A DNA stretch of 12,500 bases from Trachelipus rathkii (lineage: Eukaryota; Arthropoda; Malacostraca; Isopoda; Trachelipodidae): contig JABUQX010042004.1 in NCBI GenBank assembly GCA_015478945.1, positions 1 to 12,500 of the forward strand. The letters are read 5' to 3'. The notes beneath the pieces were generated by a model, which was given only the letters and a program-made list of their open reading frames with translations, had not been told where the DNA came from and did no database searches. Of the stretch, positions 1 to 8,045 are shown one piece after another. Each line of letters starts with the position of its first letter. The stretch's first letter is position 1. The translations under genes were made by a program, and so were the position numbers.

Positions 1-200
1 GTTTTGAGACCTCGCCCTTCCTGTTGTCTTGATTGGGATGTTAATTTTATATTTATAATTCCAGAATTTTACACATTTATTTCAGACGAATATTATTAAT
101 TGAATAATTTTACCAACAAATTATATTTACCCAAAAGATTTATAAAGGAAAAATAAAGGTGTGTCTTTTATGATTTAATATAAAGAATAGGCCGGATAAC

Positions 201-240
201 ATTTATATAAGGAACACTACGTAAAGGAGTGCTCAATTAA
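201..240 (+). promoter_or_regulatory. Possible core promoter (TATA-like plus Inr-like)
   Basis: A TATA-like stretch (tttatataagg, 202-212) lies about 30 bases upstream of TCAATT (232-237), one mismatch from the arthropod initiator TCAKTY. It sits about 120-150 bases before the first of three good splice donors on the same strand, so spacing and order suit a transcript start. In DNA this AT-rich, TATA-like strings arise often by chance, so this is a weak call resting mainly on position. Confidence 0.2.
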
Positions 241-1430
241 ATATTAATTAAAGAAACTTTAACTATAGTTGTCCAAGTTATATAAAGTAAGAAATGTAAA
301 CGATACTGGTTTAACCTACAGCGAAGAGGAAATCAAATACCAAGAATAACTAATGGTGAGTATTTTCCAAGTGATTTAGTGCTCTTTACAACAACTTATC
401 TTAAATTAATTAATATGATGAATTTCTGTTTCAGAGTTCAACAACTGAAGAAAGAAAGAATTCTATTTCTGAAGATAAAGACTTCTATTGAATATGTTAT
501 GGACGACAATCTTCTAATTGAAACTTGTTAATACGTTAGCGAGTAAGTATCTTCTTTGTTCGGATGAATATTTATCATAAACTCCAGATGAATGTTTCTC
601 TTGAATAGTATGTCTGTCTCTTATCATAATTAATGTTTTATTAATTTCCGTCTCCTCCTTACAGGCACTGTCTTGATAACACATATTGAATTGTAAGTAT
701 TTAAGCCAAAAGAATTCAAGAACGAAAGACACAAACGAAGAATGAAGAAATGGGAGAAGGAAAAATGAAACTTCCAACAAAGAAAATCGTTCCAACAATG
801 AAATGTTTCTCCCTGAAACGAAAAGCTGTAATAAATTTAAATAACTTTTAATTTTATGCATTTAATTTATCAAACCTTTAATTAAAATTAACATAAATTC
901 ATACAAACGAAACCTTTAAGTGATGAACACAACTTCTACAAGAGGTTTTGCTTTAATCCACTATATGTGACTTCCTACTTCTTCAAACCTCACTTGCACT
1001 TCAAGGTACAGACAGTAAAGCCTGTAAATACGTTTACTATTATTCTATATGAAACCTATCTATACTGAATTTTATAAATTTATGATTTAATTAAGTTTTT
1101 CTATTTCATTTCAGGTCAAACAAAGTATTTGTGTAATAAGGTAGAAACCTACCTGAGGAAAATAACTGGAATATTTATGAAAGAATCTGGACATCTATTG
1201 TATCGTCTTCAAGAATCAAATTAGGGATAACCACATTAACACTTCCAGAACTCCTTAGTTATCTCATGTAATTTTATAAAAGACTAACTTAATTAATTAA
1301 ACATATATTAATGAAAACAACCAGATCTTTAATACTTATGATTAGGATACAAAAATGGCTTCTGAAACAATAGAAATCATTAGTATAAAGCCTAGTTTCC
1401 ATGAGTGTAATAAATACTTTAATAAATACA
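235..1430 (+). ncRNA. Candidate spliced non-coding, 5'-UTR or decayed transcript
   Basis: Three donor/acceptor pairs occur in correct order. Donor gtgagtatt at 356 pairs with acceptor ctgtttcag ending at 434. Donor gtaagtatc at 543 pairs with tcctccttacag ending at 664. Donor gtaagtattt at 693 pairs with atttcatttcag ending at 1114. Predicted introns are 79, 122 and 422 bases; internal exons are 435-542 and 665-692. The first exon ends exactly in ATG, and joining it to exon 2 gives a 19-codon ORF (MSSTTEERKNSISEDKDFY) ending in TGA. No longer ORF spans the joined exons. AATAAA occurs at 1409 and 1421. This could be leading non-coding exons of a gene outside the window, a lncRNA or a dead gene. 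Splice sites are seen; transcription is inferred. Confidence 0.3.
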
Positions 1431-1819
1431 TAGCGTAATATAATTTACGTATTTGTTACTTATTGTGGTGAAGAGCATAGTGAGAGACAACGATCCTCCT
1501 TACATCCCCCCTGATAAATTTGAGCCCCCTCTCTTTTCAATACAGCATTTAATTTCGAAGATACAATTACAATGATGGAAGGAACTCAATGTGAAAGATA
1601 AAAATAATATATTTAAAGGTGTCGCATAAACCGGAAACAGAAAGGTATTAAATGAACATAACGCAAGCCCCTTTATACCCTTAAGTGTTAACTTGTCACA
1701 CACAGAAAAATCCACCCTCGGGTTTCAAGAGCCTACGGCGGACCCTTACTATGATATCTTGTCAATGTGGGGTTCATCCCCTGGGCAAGGCTCAGAACCA
1801 TACCCCCCGCATAATCCAG
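1431..1819. other. Intergenic stretch with a GC-richer islet
   Basis: No coding match is recognised. Between about 1690 and 1815 the sequence is clearly less AT-rich than its surroundings and holds C runs, a short hairpin (ggggttcatcccc, 1772-1784) and an imperfect inverted pair (gggtttcaagagcct near 1719 against aaggctcagaacc near 1788). An ORF runs through it into the BEL/Pao pol fragment, but only the part after about 1820 resembles pol. The islet therefore looks like other sequence joined to a 5'-truncated retroelement. It may be a fragment of another repeat. Confidence 0.35.
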
Positions 1820-2437
1820 CCATTCATTAATATAATGAAATGTAATATAATGAAATATCACGCTTCCAAGTATCCACATGATAAATGTGCTGAAATATTA
1901 TCCTCAGGTTTTTATGTGGATCACCTTATATTTACAAGCATGCAGGAAGAAAGTGAGATTGTGAGTAAATATCATGAATGCAAGGAACGGATGGCAGAAG
2001 GGGGGTTCATCCTGAGATCTTGGAACAGCAATTTCGGTGCTTTGCGTGTTAAGTTCAACGAAGAAAATTCCTTTGTAGAGCATTCGAGTTGTTTTGAAGA
2101 GATCTTGGGATATAGTTTCATTGTGGAGGCTGACTGTGTGAATATCAATAAAGTAGAATATCTGGAGAGTATTTCCACTAAGCGTCAATTGTTTTCTGAG
2201 ATTCCCAAGCTTTTTGACCCTCTTAGCTTTGCTCTACCTATTTTGGTTAAGGGTAAATTGTTGATGAGACAAGTGTGGCAGAAAAAGATAACTTGGGCTG
2301 AGAAAGTGCCTGATGATATACTGAAAGAGTGGTATAAATTACGCAGCAATTGTAACCATCTTGAAACGATAGCAATACATAGGAGGGCTCTTTCTGAAGG
2401 GAATAATATGGCTTACATCTTTTTCTTACAGTTCTGA
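1820..2437 (+). pseudogene. pol: BEL/Pao pol fragment: RT C-terminus and A17/connection region
   Basis: The fragment begins inside RT (FIN then MKYHASKYP), followed by the catalytic box read as YVDH at 1913-1924. The family has YVDD, so the second catalytic aspartate is lost. The BEL/Pao string KERMAEGGFILRSWNSN follows, then TKRQLFSEIPKLFDPL, which matches the conserved TKR...S.IakiFDPLG block, then KGKLLMRQVWQKKITWAE. Pfam describes this region as Peptidase_A17 in Pao elements, although it lies in the RT-to-RNase H part of pol. The frame ends at TGA 2435-2437, and the RNase H sequence continues in another frame. The upstream extension of this ORF (1685-1819) has no pol similarity and is left out. 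In a living element this would be part of the reverse transcriptase in virus-like particles. Confidence 0.9.
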
Positions 2438-2696
2438 TAGTGTATATGGTTTTGTATGTTATGGAGTGGATGGTAATAATAAAAGCTTCTTTATATTTGT
2501 CAAAGTCAAGGTGTTTCCTGTCATTAGACCTAGGGAGTTAAGTATCCCTTCCCTAGAGCTAATGGGAGTTATTTTGACATTAAAATGCTTACCCAATATT
2601 TTGGAAGCGTACAGTTATATTTATTTTGAATTCATTAATATTGCTGTGGATTCTCAAATAGTTTTGAGTTGGTTAGAAAACCAAAGTAAAATCTAA
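2436..2696 (+). pseudogene. pol: BEL/Pao pol fragment: RNase H domain
   Basis: This is RNase H, the activity that removes template RNA during reverse transcription. The stretch starts DSVYGFVCYG, matching the family's DASxxAYGAVVY strand and its first acidic residue. It then has RELSIPSLELMG, the RLELxA helix with the catalytic Glu, and INIAVDSQIVLSWL, the WTDSxxVLxWI strand with the catalytic Asp. The acidic residues therefore look preserved although the frame is shifted relative to the upstream RT piece, with the junction near 2400-2436. A TAA at 2694-2696 ends it, and recognisable sequence resumes in another frame about 90 bases later. About 86 codons is shorter than a full RNase H domain. 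Confidence 0.85.
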
Positions 2697-2787
2697 ATTC
2701 TTAAAAAATAGAATAAATGAAATGGATGGATTAATCTCTTCCATCATTAGTAAGTATAGATTAACTGTACATTATAAATATGTAAAT

Positions 2788-3231
2788 ACAGCTGAAAACC
2801 CTTGTGATTTTTTAACTAGGGGTTTACATTTAAAAAGTATAAAGAAATAAAGAAATATTTGCACCTTGGTGTCATGGACCTATTTGGTTAACCAATGATT
2901 TAGATAATTGGCCAAGGTATCTTTACCTCTAATAATGGTAATCGTGAACATTGTAAATAATTACTGTATTAGTATTTTAGATATAAGTAAGTACTCAGGC
3001 TATCGTAAAGTCTTACGAATCACTACTTGGATTTTTAAATGGCTTAGTAAAATTAAAGTAAACGTTGATTATCAACAAAAGTCTGTAAGATATTGGCTAA
3101 AAATAAATCAAAGTAATTCCATTGCTAATGAAATAAACTTTTTGCAAGAATATAAACAGAAGGTTAAAACCACTCCTTTGAAAGATGTAAAAATTCCTCC
3201 CTTGGTTTTGAACTTAAATTTTTTTTTATAA
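2788..3231 (+). pseudogene. pol: BEL/Pao pol fragment: RNase H to integrase linker
   Basis: Three pieces in different frames are recognisable. TAENPCDFLTRGLHL (2788-2832) is the BEL/Pao ENPADxxTRG signature. WCHGPIWLT followed by NDLDNWP (from 2867) is the GPxWL block. From 2908 a long open stretch holds SKYSGYRKVLRITTWIFKWL, which fits the SSyxKLLRvtAyvlRF helix before the integrase, and then RYWLKINQSNSIANEINFL, matching the WIkxxQxxxFxxEixxL segment. The frame ends at TAA 3229-3231 after a poly-T run, a likely slippage or indel site. The segment links RNase H to integrase and has no known catalytic role of its own. Assignment rests on motif order and is firm; the exact frame-change points are approximate. 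Confidence 0.85.
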
Positions 3232-3243
3232 AAAAGGCTATTT

Positions 3244-3565
3244 AAGAAGCAAAGGCAGGATTAATAAGGCTCTTAGGATTATCTATGAACAAACTAATCC
3301 AATTTTGATGGGTATAAATCATGGCTTTACATTACTATATATTAAGTATGCCCATGAACAAGTAAACCATCTGGGCATTGGTACTATTAATTATATAAGA
3401 AGTCAAGGTGTGTGGATACCTAAAGGTAGAGCTACAGAAAGATTAGTGTTATTAGAATGCATTACATTTAAGAAGTATAATGCTCTCTCATACAGGTACC
3501 CACGTTTCACTGACATACCTAGAAACCTAACATGTCATAAAACCTTACCAATACACAGGTATTGA
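3244..3565 (+). pseudogene. pol: BEL/Pao integrase zinc-binding (H2C2) domain
   Basis: This is the N-terminal HHCC zinc-binding domain of integrase, which helps multimerisation and DNA binding. It opens with GRINKALRI, where the family usually has a GRL/GRI block. It then has HEQVNHLGIGTINYIRSQG and VWIPKGRATERLVLLECITF. The zinc ligands read His, His, Cys and then Phe at 3467-3469, where the family has Cys (CxxC becomes CxxF). One ligand is thus lost, which should prevent proper folding. KKYNALSYRYPRF follows as in intact elements. The frame then closes at TGA 3563-3565, where the integrase core begins in a different frame. Confidence 0.88.
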
Positions 3566-4076
3566 TTTCACCTCTCATGTGTATCGTCAAAAACAACGTA
3601 CTCACATTAGAGTACAGTATACATTTAATTGGCCACTGCTTAAACATCAAGCTGTACATTTGATATGGTAGCTCTATGGAACATCATCTGCTTTCTTTTA
3701 GCTTTAAAAGGTTCTGTATAAATTGCCATATATCCATCTTGCCATATATAGTGATAAGCATTAGATTTCAATCAGGGGGGGCAAAATAATTTAAGAGTCC
3801 TTTAATGCTAATGCTTTAAAGGAGGAGTTTAATAGAAATCAAATCATACATGTAAAAATAAACCTTTTCTCTCCTTGGCAAGGCAGTCATTGGGAGAGGT
3901 TAATAAAGATAATGAAACAGTGTCTGTACAAAGCTGTAGGAAAGAGTAATGTAACCTATTTTGAGCTTTTAACCACCCTGTCTGACATAGAAAATGCCAT
4001 CAATTCCAGACCACTCACCTATAGATCTGGTACCTCTGACATGGAGGCAATAAAGCCGAATTGTTTTTTGAAATAA
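3546..4076 (+). pseudogene. pol: BEL/Pao integrase catalytic core (rve), broken
   Basis: This is the DDE core that would join retroelement DNA to the genome. The first Asp lies in YTGIDFTSHVY (codon 3564-3566), the second in YSDKH (3753-3755, family SDN) and the Glu in FSPWQGSHWERLIK (3894-3896). All three codons share one frame, but that frame is closed by stops at 3669 and 3699 and again after the second Asp, beside a G7 run near 3775. Between the last internal stop and TAA 4074-4076 a clean open stretch of over 90 codons carries KQCLYKAVGKSNVTYFELL and the signature NAINSRPLTYRSG. The catalytic triad is therefore physically present although no core protein can be made. The 46 residues between the second Asp and the Glu are consistent with the longer spacing seen in BEL/Pao integrases. 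Confidence 0.88.
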
Positions 4077-4078
4077 TG

Positions 4079-4642
4079 TTCACTACTAATTTAATATTTA
4101 AAAGTAATTTTGATTCAATGGAATATAAAATGGGCAGTGCACCCAACAAAGAGGTACTGGATTCTACCCTCATAAAGCAAAATGAACACTTTAAAGAGTT
4201 AAGGCGTTTGTGGCATAAGGGGTATCTTCTAAGTCTTAAAGAACGGTCTAGACACTTGTTTCAAGGTATTTGGGAAGATAAGGTAAAAGTGGGAGATGTG
4301 GTTCAAATAAAGGGCAGCAACAAACCACGTTCATTTTGGAAATTAGGCAGGGTGTTGCAGGTGATAATGGGTCACGATAATAATATAAAACCTGTAAAAT
4401 TAAAAACTGGTTCTGGAGAAGGAAGATTGCATTCTATCAGCAACCTATACCCCCTTGAGTTAAATACAGAAGGTGTTAGTAATAATGTATCACCTGTACC
4501 TACAACACCTGTACAGGATGCCAACAGCAACAGACCTGGTTCTTCTGGAGTAAATAATAATATTAATAATGTCAATACAAATATAATAAAAAGACCTCAG
4601 AGAAAAGCTGTCCCAAACACAGAGGCAATTCATGAAAAATAG
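4079..4642 (+). pseudogene. pol: BEL/Pao pol C-terminus with DUF5641 domain
   Basis: This is the longest clean frame left in the element. It has LRRLWHKGYLLSLKERSRH, matching the RW..eYL.sLrER helix, then KVKVGDVVQIKGSN, then SFWKLGRVLQVIMGHDNNIK, and finally RLHSISNLYPLEL. This is the usual order of DUF5641, an SH3-like domain at the end of BEL/Pao and related integrases, with a presumed role in DNA or chromatin contact. After the domain a 58-residue tail rich in Asn, Val, Ser, Thr and Pro runs to TAG 4640-4642; it is low in complexity and of no known function. The frame differs from the integrase core. The frame can be entered at TTG 4061 or ATG 4076, but neither is a real start, because this is a polyprotein part. 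Confidence 0.88.
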
Positions 4643-5020
4643 TTTATCAGATCCCTAATAAAAAGTTTAATTCTGTAAAACTTAGGTTTAACGTAATAAT
4701 AAGTTTGGTTTAAGGTAATAGGGTAATTGTAAGGTAGAATTAAGGTTTTTAAAGAAAAAAGAAAAAAAATTTTTTTTATTAAATGTCATTGAAGGAAGCG
4801 TAAGCACACAGCCAAAGTAAAGTGTTACCACACAACCAAAGTAAAAGTTGATGTATTACTTCTAATTTTTGAAGCAATCCTCTGCCCCGTGTGTGTGAAA
4901 AATTCATAATAAAACAAAAAAAATTATTCATTAATCTTTAGACAACAATATTAATAAAAGTACAGTAAAACTGAGCCTCCAAAAAATTGGCTTGAAAATG
5001 CAGTAATATTCCTCCGCGGA

Positions 5021-5036
5021 CGAGTCACGTGACTCG
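5021..5036. promoter_or_regulatory. 16-bp perfect palindrome containing an E-box
   Basis: The sequence cgagtcacgtgactcg is its own reverse complement, with CACGTG in the centre, and the symmetry continues as GG/CC beyond one mismatch on each side (5018-5039). CACGTG is the classic site for bHLH-leucine zipper factors (Myc/Max/USF type). If this zone is an LTR, the palindrome would be a plausible U3 regulatory element. Binding is not shown. Confidence 0.35.
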
Positions 5037-5464
5037 CCCAAAGTCAGTATAGGAAATATATCAGTAATAATATTTAGTCTCATCTATAGCAACTGTTCAA
5101 TAAGGTTGTGGCTGATTCTCAGTAATTAATAATTTGTGCGAAGTATTAAGTACAAGTAATTTTAAAGACAAACAATAAATGTCTCTTTAAAGTTTAAATC
5201 TTAATTAATATTTAAAGTTTGAATAACTTATCACGGCAAATTACAATATAATTTTGCCTTTACGATCATGGCTTTTAGTAAACCGGTAAAAGTTTGAACT
5301 ATCCAGTAACAGTTAATAGCAACAATAATTGCGTAAGTTAATTTGTAAGGATTAAAATGTCCTTTTTAATGAAAAGGAAACCTTTTCAAAACTTTTGGGA
5401 TTTCCTGCCTGTAATGGGGAATAATAATTAAATATTTATTAATTATTGAATAAAGTACTTAAAT

Positions 5465-5518
5465 GTTCTCCATAAGAATTTATAGGAAGGCGCCTTCCAA
5501 TCGCTTTCTCTTATGAAC
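5465..5518. repeat. Nested dyad around a 14-bp palindrome
   Basis: A perfect palindrome ggaaggcgccttcc (5485-5498) is enclosed by an imperfect inverted pair, gttctccataagaa (5465-5478) and tttctcttatgaac (5505-5518). Together they could fold as a long imperfect hairpin. Function is unknown; it may belong to the presumed LTR or 5' UTR of a mobile element. Confidence 0.45.
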
Positions 5519-5669
5519 ATCAGAAATCATCAACTGGAAGAACAAACATTAAGGTAAATAAGCTTTCTTTTTGTAAATATTTATATTTTAAAATTATTAA
5601 TAGCCCGGTGGTGAAAGCAAGCCGCTACGTTCAAGAAGAGAAACCAACCTTTTTGAAACATCATACAGC

Positions 5670-5670
<1 letters not shown>

Positions 5671-5730
<60 letters not shown>

Positions 5731-5742
5731 TATATATATATA
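5671..5742. repeat. (AT)n microsatellite
   Basis: About 70 bases of alternating AT with small interruptions near 5676 and 5723. It ends 14 bases before the GAA array, so the two form a compound microsatellite. Confidence 0.97.
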
Positions 5743-5755
5743 ACTGAATTTTTCG

Positions 5756-6136
5756 AAAAAGAAAGAAGAAGAGAAGAAGAAGAAAGAAAAAGAAGAAAGA
5801 AGAAGAAGAACAGAAGAATAGAAGAAGAAGAAGAAGAAGAAAAGAAGGAAGAAGAAGAAAAGAAGAAGAAGTAAAAGAAGAAAGAAGAAGACAGAAGAAG
5901 AAGAAGAAGAGTGAAGAAGAAGAAGAAGAAGAAGAAGAGAGAAGAAAGAAGAAGATGAAAAGAAGAAGAAGAAAAAAGAAGAAGAAGAAGAAGAAGAAGA
6001 AGAAGAAGAAGAAGAAGAAGAAGAAGAAGAAGAAGAAGAAGAAGAAGAAGAAGAAGAAGAAGAAGAAGAAGAAGAAGAAGAAGAAGAAGAAGAAGAAGAA
6101 GAAGAAGAAGAAGAAGAAGAAGAAGAAGAAGAAGAA
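5756..6136 (+). repeat. (GAA)n microsatellite / polypurine tract
   Basis: About 380 bases of almost pure purine on the + strand. The first 220 bases are a degenerate mix of GAA, GAAA and GA units broken by occasional C or T. From about 5977 to 6136 the GAA repeat is uninterrupted, roughly 53 units. The pure right half and eroded left half suggest recent growth at one end. Long ORFs on both strands here (poly-Lys/Arg/Glu on +, poly-Phe/Ser/Leu on -) are artefacts of the repeat. Confidence 0.98.
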
Positions 6137-7902
6137 ATCTGTAAATAAATTCTTTGTTAACAACATTTATTTTTTAGATTAGTCATCCGTTAATAAAAAG
6201 ACGTAATAATTTTTAAAATTTAGGAATAATATTTGAATTAAGCTTTTATTTATTTTGAAAATTTAAATATTTAATGTTTAGAAAGATTTTGTTAATAGAT
6301 TTTAAAATAAAATACCTAAAAACTTTGAAAGATAAACTATTTTTTGTAAGGATAAGCTAATTTAAATTAAAATATTAAAAATAAATCATTAGAATTAAGA
6401 AAAATATTAGAAGTTAAATTTGACAATAATGTTGATTGCTCAAGTTTTCTAAGTAGATACAATGAAAAAGTAGGGATAAAGAGATACCACCTGAAAAGGC
6501 GTTGTTTTTGGAAAAAATAATGCGTTTTAATAATGTTGATACAATCTTTCAGAGTTTTGAGAATTAATGATTTTGAACGTAAAACGTTCAAAGGAAATAA
6601 TAAAAAATATGGATAATAGAATAGAAAATTTAAAGTTCTTTGGTTAGGCTACTTTTATGTCGTAACCTCAAATTATATATATATAGTGGGTAACATTAAT
6701 TGAAATCTTATGTTATGGAATTCTGTGATTATTTTGTAAAATCTGTTGCAACAGTGGATTGGGTAGGATTAGCTAGTAAAATATTTGCCACTGCCGGTGT
6801 CTTGCAGTGATTCCTTGCCGATTAAGTCCAAAGTGGATCAAGTCTCTAAGAAGAAACTTCTGTATAGACTGCTTTTAGAAATGCTGATGGCATAGCACGC
6901 ACTTTCCATTCAATTTCGAGACAAACGTGTTAATTGTAAATGACACAGGAGTTAATGAAATGTGGAATTAAATTTTAGAGTTAAGAGGTTATTAAAAATG
7001 ATCAAAAAAAGTAATATATGGATAACTGAACAACGAGATATAATGTAGTATTTAATAGCCTTATTTAAGAAAATAGAAACAATAAGAGTCAGTATAATTA
7101 AGATCTTTTGGTAGGATTGCAAGTTGAAAACGATTCGGTAACGTTAAATTCAGATAACAGATATATGGAATTAGTAAGGAAATTATCTTTGGAAAAAAAC
7201 GAAAAGTGTAACGTTTTATTAGTAATATGTGTTAATAAAAGTTAATTGCCCTAATTATTAATGTAATATTCTCTTTATATTAGTTCCTGATTTAATGAAA
7301 TGTATGTAGTAGAGGGTAGAGAAATATTAAGTTGACATTAAACCTTAAGCTTTAAATATTTAATTGTAATTTAATTATTTTCATTACTTACTTAGTTTAG
7401 AGGCGTCTAAATTTTTCGTTGAATTCATTTTTCTGAATTTCTGTTTATTAGGATCATTATAATAAAAATTGAATCTTAGTTATGAACTCTTAAATGACGT
7501 ATATTAATATACATCTTTTTGTTTAAGTGCGGCTTAATTTTTATCATTCTTGTTTATTTTATTTTAATTTCTTTGATTTTCCTCTTAGAGTCTTATCGAC
7601 ATTTTAGGTTGCTAAAATTTAATTGGAAAACATTATTTAATGGAACTTTTTTTTATATAACTTGATCTCTTTTATCAGAAACGTTAAGAAATCACCTTAT
7701 TCAATATACTAAAACTCCTAAAATGGTTATGTCTTTTTTTATCTCTAGTTATTTAGAACTGACTATATATATTTAACTTATACATTTTCACTTAGTTATC
7801 CCTGATTTATAAAATAGTGTATCACTAATTACTGTATATTTACAGTATTTATTTTCTTAGGATAGTAAAATTAGGTTTGCATAATATAATTTTCTTTATC
7901 AT
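6137..7902. other. AT-rich intergenic region with coding-like patches
   Basis: No recognised gene is present. Short open stretches on the + strand read like ordinary protein rather than AT noise. One lies near 6376-6521 (it includes VKFDNNVDCSSFLSRYNEKV). One near 6455-6565 includes KEIPPEKALFLEKIMRF. One at 6715-6810 begins with ATG and reads MEFCDYFVKSVATVDWVGLA onward. One at 6772-6894 includes SKVDQVSKKKLLYRLLLEML, and one lies at 7102-7245. They lie in different frames with stops between, as expected of a decayed coding segment. No family was recognised. The remainder (7250-7900) is AT-rich with nothing noted. Confidence 0.3.
6572..6592. repeat. Perfect hairpin, 9-bp stem
   Basis: tttgaacgt, AAA loop, acgttcaaa: a perfect 9-bp inverted repeat with a 3-base loop. 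It is not followed by a recognised element boundary. Function is unknown, and chance is possible in a window this size. Confidence 0.5.
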
Positions 7903-8045
7903 TAATTGATTACTCAAATGGGTAGAGCGACAAAGTCACATGACAATGGCGTGGGTTCGATCAATAATCCGGATCCTAGGTAGATATTACCTAGAGAAGT
8001 TCATCTCATGGAATAGGGCTATGCCCGGGAGGTGTGAACTTTTTA
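7903..8045 (+). mobile_element. tRNA-derived SINE (head and short body)
   Basis: An A-box-like sequence (tactcaaatgggtagagc, from 7911) resembles the tRNA D-arm string TAGCTCAGTGGTAGAGC, with a CTC/GAG stem. A B-box-like gggttcgatcaa (7953-7964) follows at the spacing expected of a tRNA (TTC of the T-loop about 46 bases after position 8). The anticodon arm and acceptor stem do not fold as a proper tRNA, so this is a Pol III promoter head rather than a tRNA gene. The body continues with ctaggta-gatat-tacctag, a perfect 7-bp hairpin (7976-7994), a gggc-tat-gccc hairpin (8017-8027) and a T/A-rich end near 8040-8055. Target-site duplications could not be defined. The SINE family was not recognised. 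Confidence 0.55.

Larger units (their letters stand above)
1820..4642 (+). mobile_element. Decayed BEL/Pao LTR retrotransposon, 3' part of pol
   Basis: Translated fragments in order match the BEL/Pao pol layout: end of the RT palm (YVD box), the A17/connection region with its FDPL motif, RNase H, the ENPxDxLTRG and GPxWL signatures, integrase H2C2, integrase DDE core with the NSRPLTY motif, then DUF5641. Gag, protease and most of RT are missing at the left, where homology stops near 1820. The reading frame changes between most domains and there are several stops, so no polyprotein can be made. No second LTR was found in the window, so the element is incomplete or its 5' end was lost. Element class is secure from domain order; family level cannot be set by eye. 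Confidence 0.92.
4643..5640 (+). repeat. 3' UTR and possible 3' LTR of the BEL/Pao element
   Basis: A purine-rich run (aaagaaaaaagaaaaaaaa, about 4751-4769) followed by T8 stands where a polypurine tract would prime plus-strand synthesis. A TGT at 4784 could open an LTR. Inside are a 24-bp-period duplication (4805-4821 and 4829-4845, copies differing at one base over 17), a 16-bp palindrome centred on CACGTG and a further dyad near 5485. Recognisable LTR borders cannot be set, because no second copy is present to compare. The stretch to about 5640 holds no ORF with family resemblance. The LTR call is inference from position only. Confidence 0.3.

Noticed and set aside
514..861. 115-codon minus-strand ORF
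   Set aside because: Its content is Phe/Leu/Ser/Tyr-rich as expected in AT-rich DNA, no family is recognised, and it overlaps + strand splice signals.
1500..1715. 71-codon minus-strand ORF
   Set aside because: No motif or family resemblance; it is hydrophobic and Cys-rich by chance composition.
1904..2188. Minus-strand ORFs opposite the BEL/Pao RT fragment
   Set aside because: These are shadow frames of a recognised + strand pol fragment.
4372..4575. Minus-strand ORF opposite the DUF5641 tail
   Set aside because: Shadow of the + strand pol fragment, with no homology signal.
1820..4642. Intact autonomous LTR retrotransposon
   Set aside because: Gag, protease, most of RT and the 5' LTR are absent, frames are broken and key residues are lost.
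5605..5622. Possible primer-binding site (tggtggtgaaagc) after the presumed LTR
   Set aside because: It does not match a tRNA 3' end that I recognise, and there is no following gag sequence.
5669..6182. Long ORFs on both strands through the GAA array
   Set aside because: They encode only homopolymer-like runs forced by the microsatellite and have no independent coding evidence.
7903..7975. Functional tRNA gene
   Set aside because: The A and B boxes are present, but the acceptor and anticodon stems do not pair, so only a SINE head is supported.
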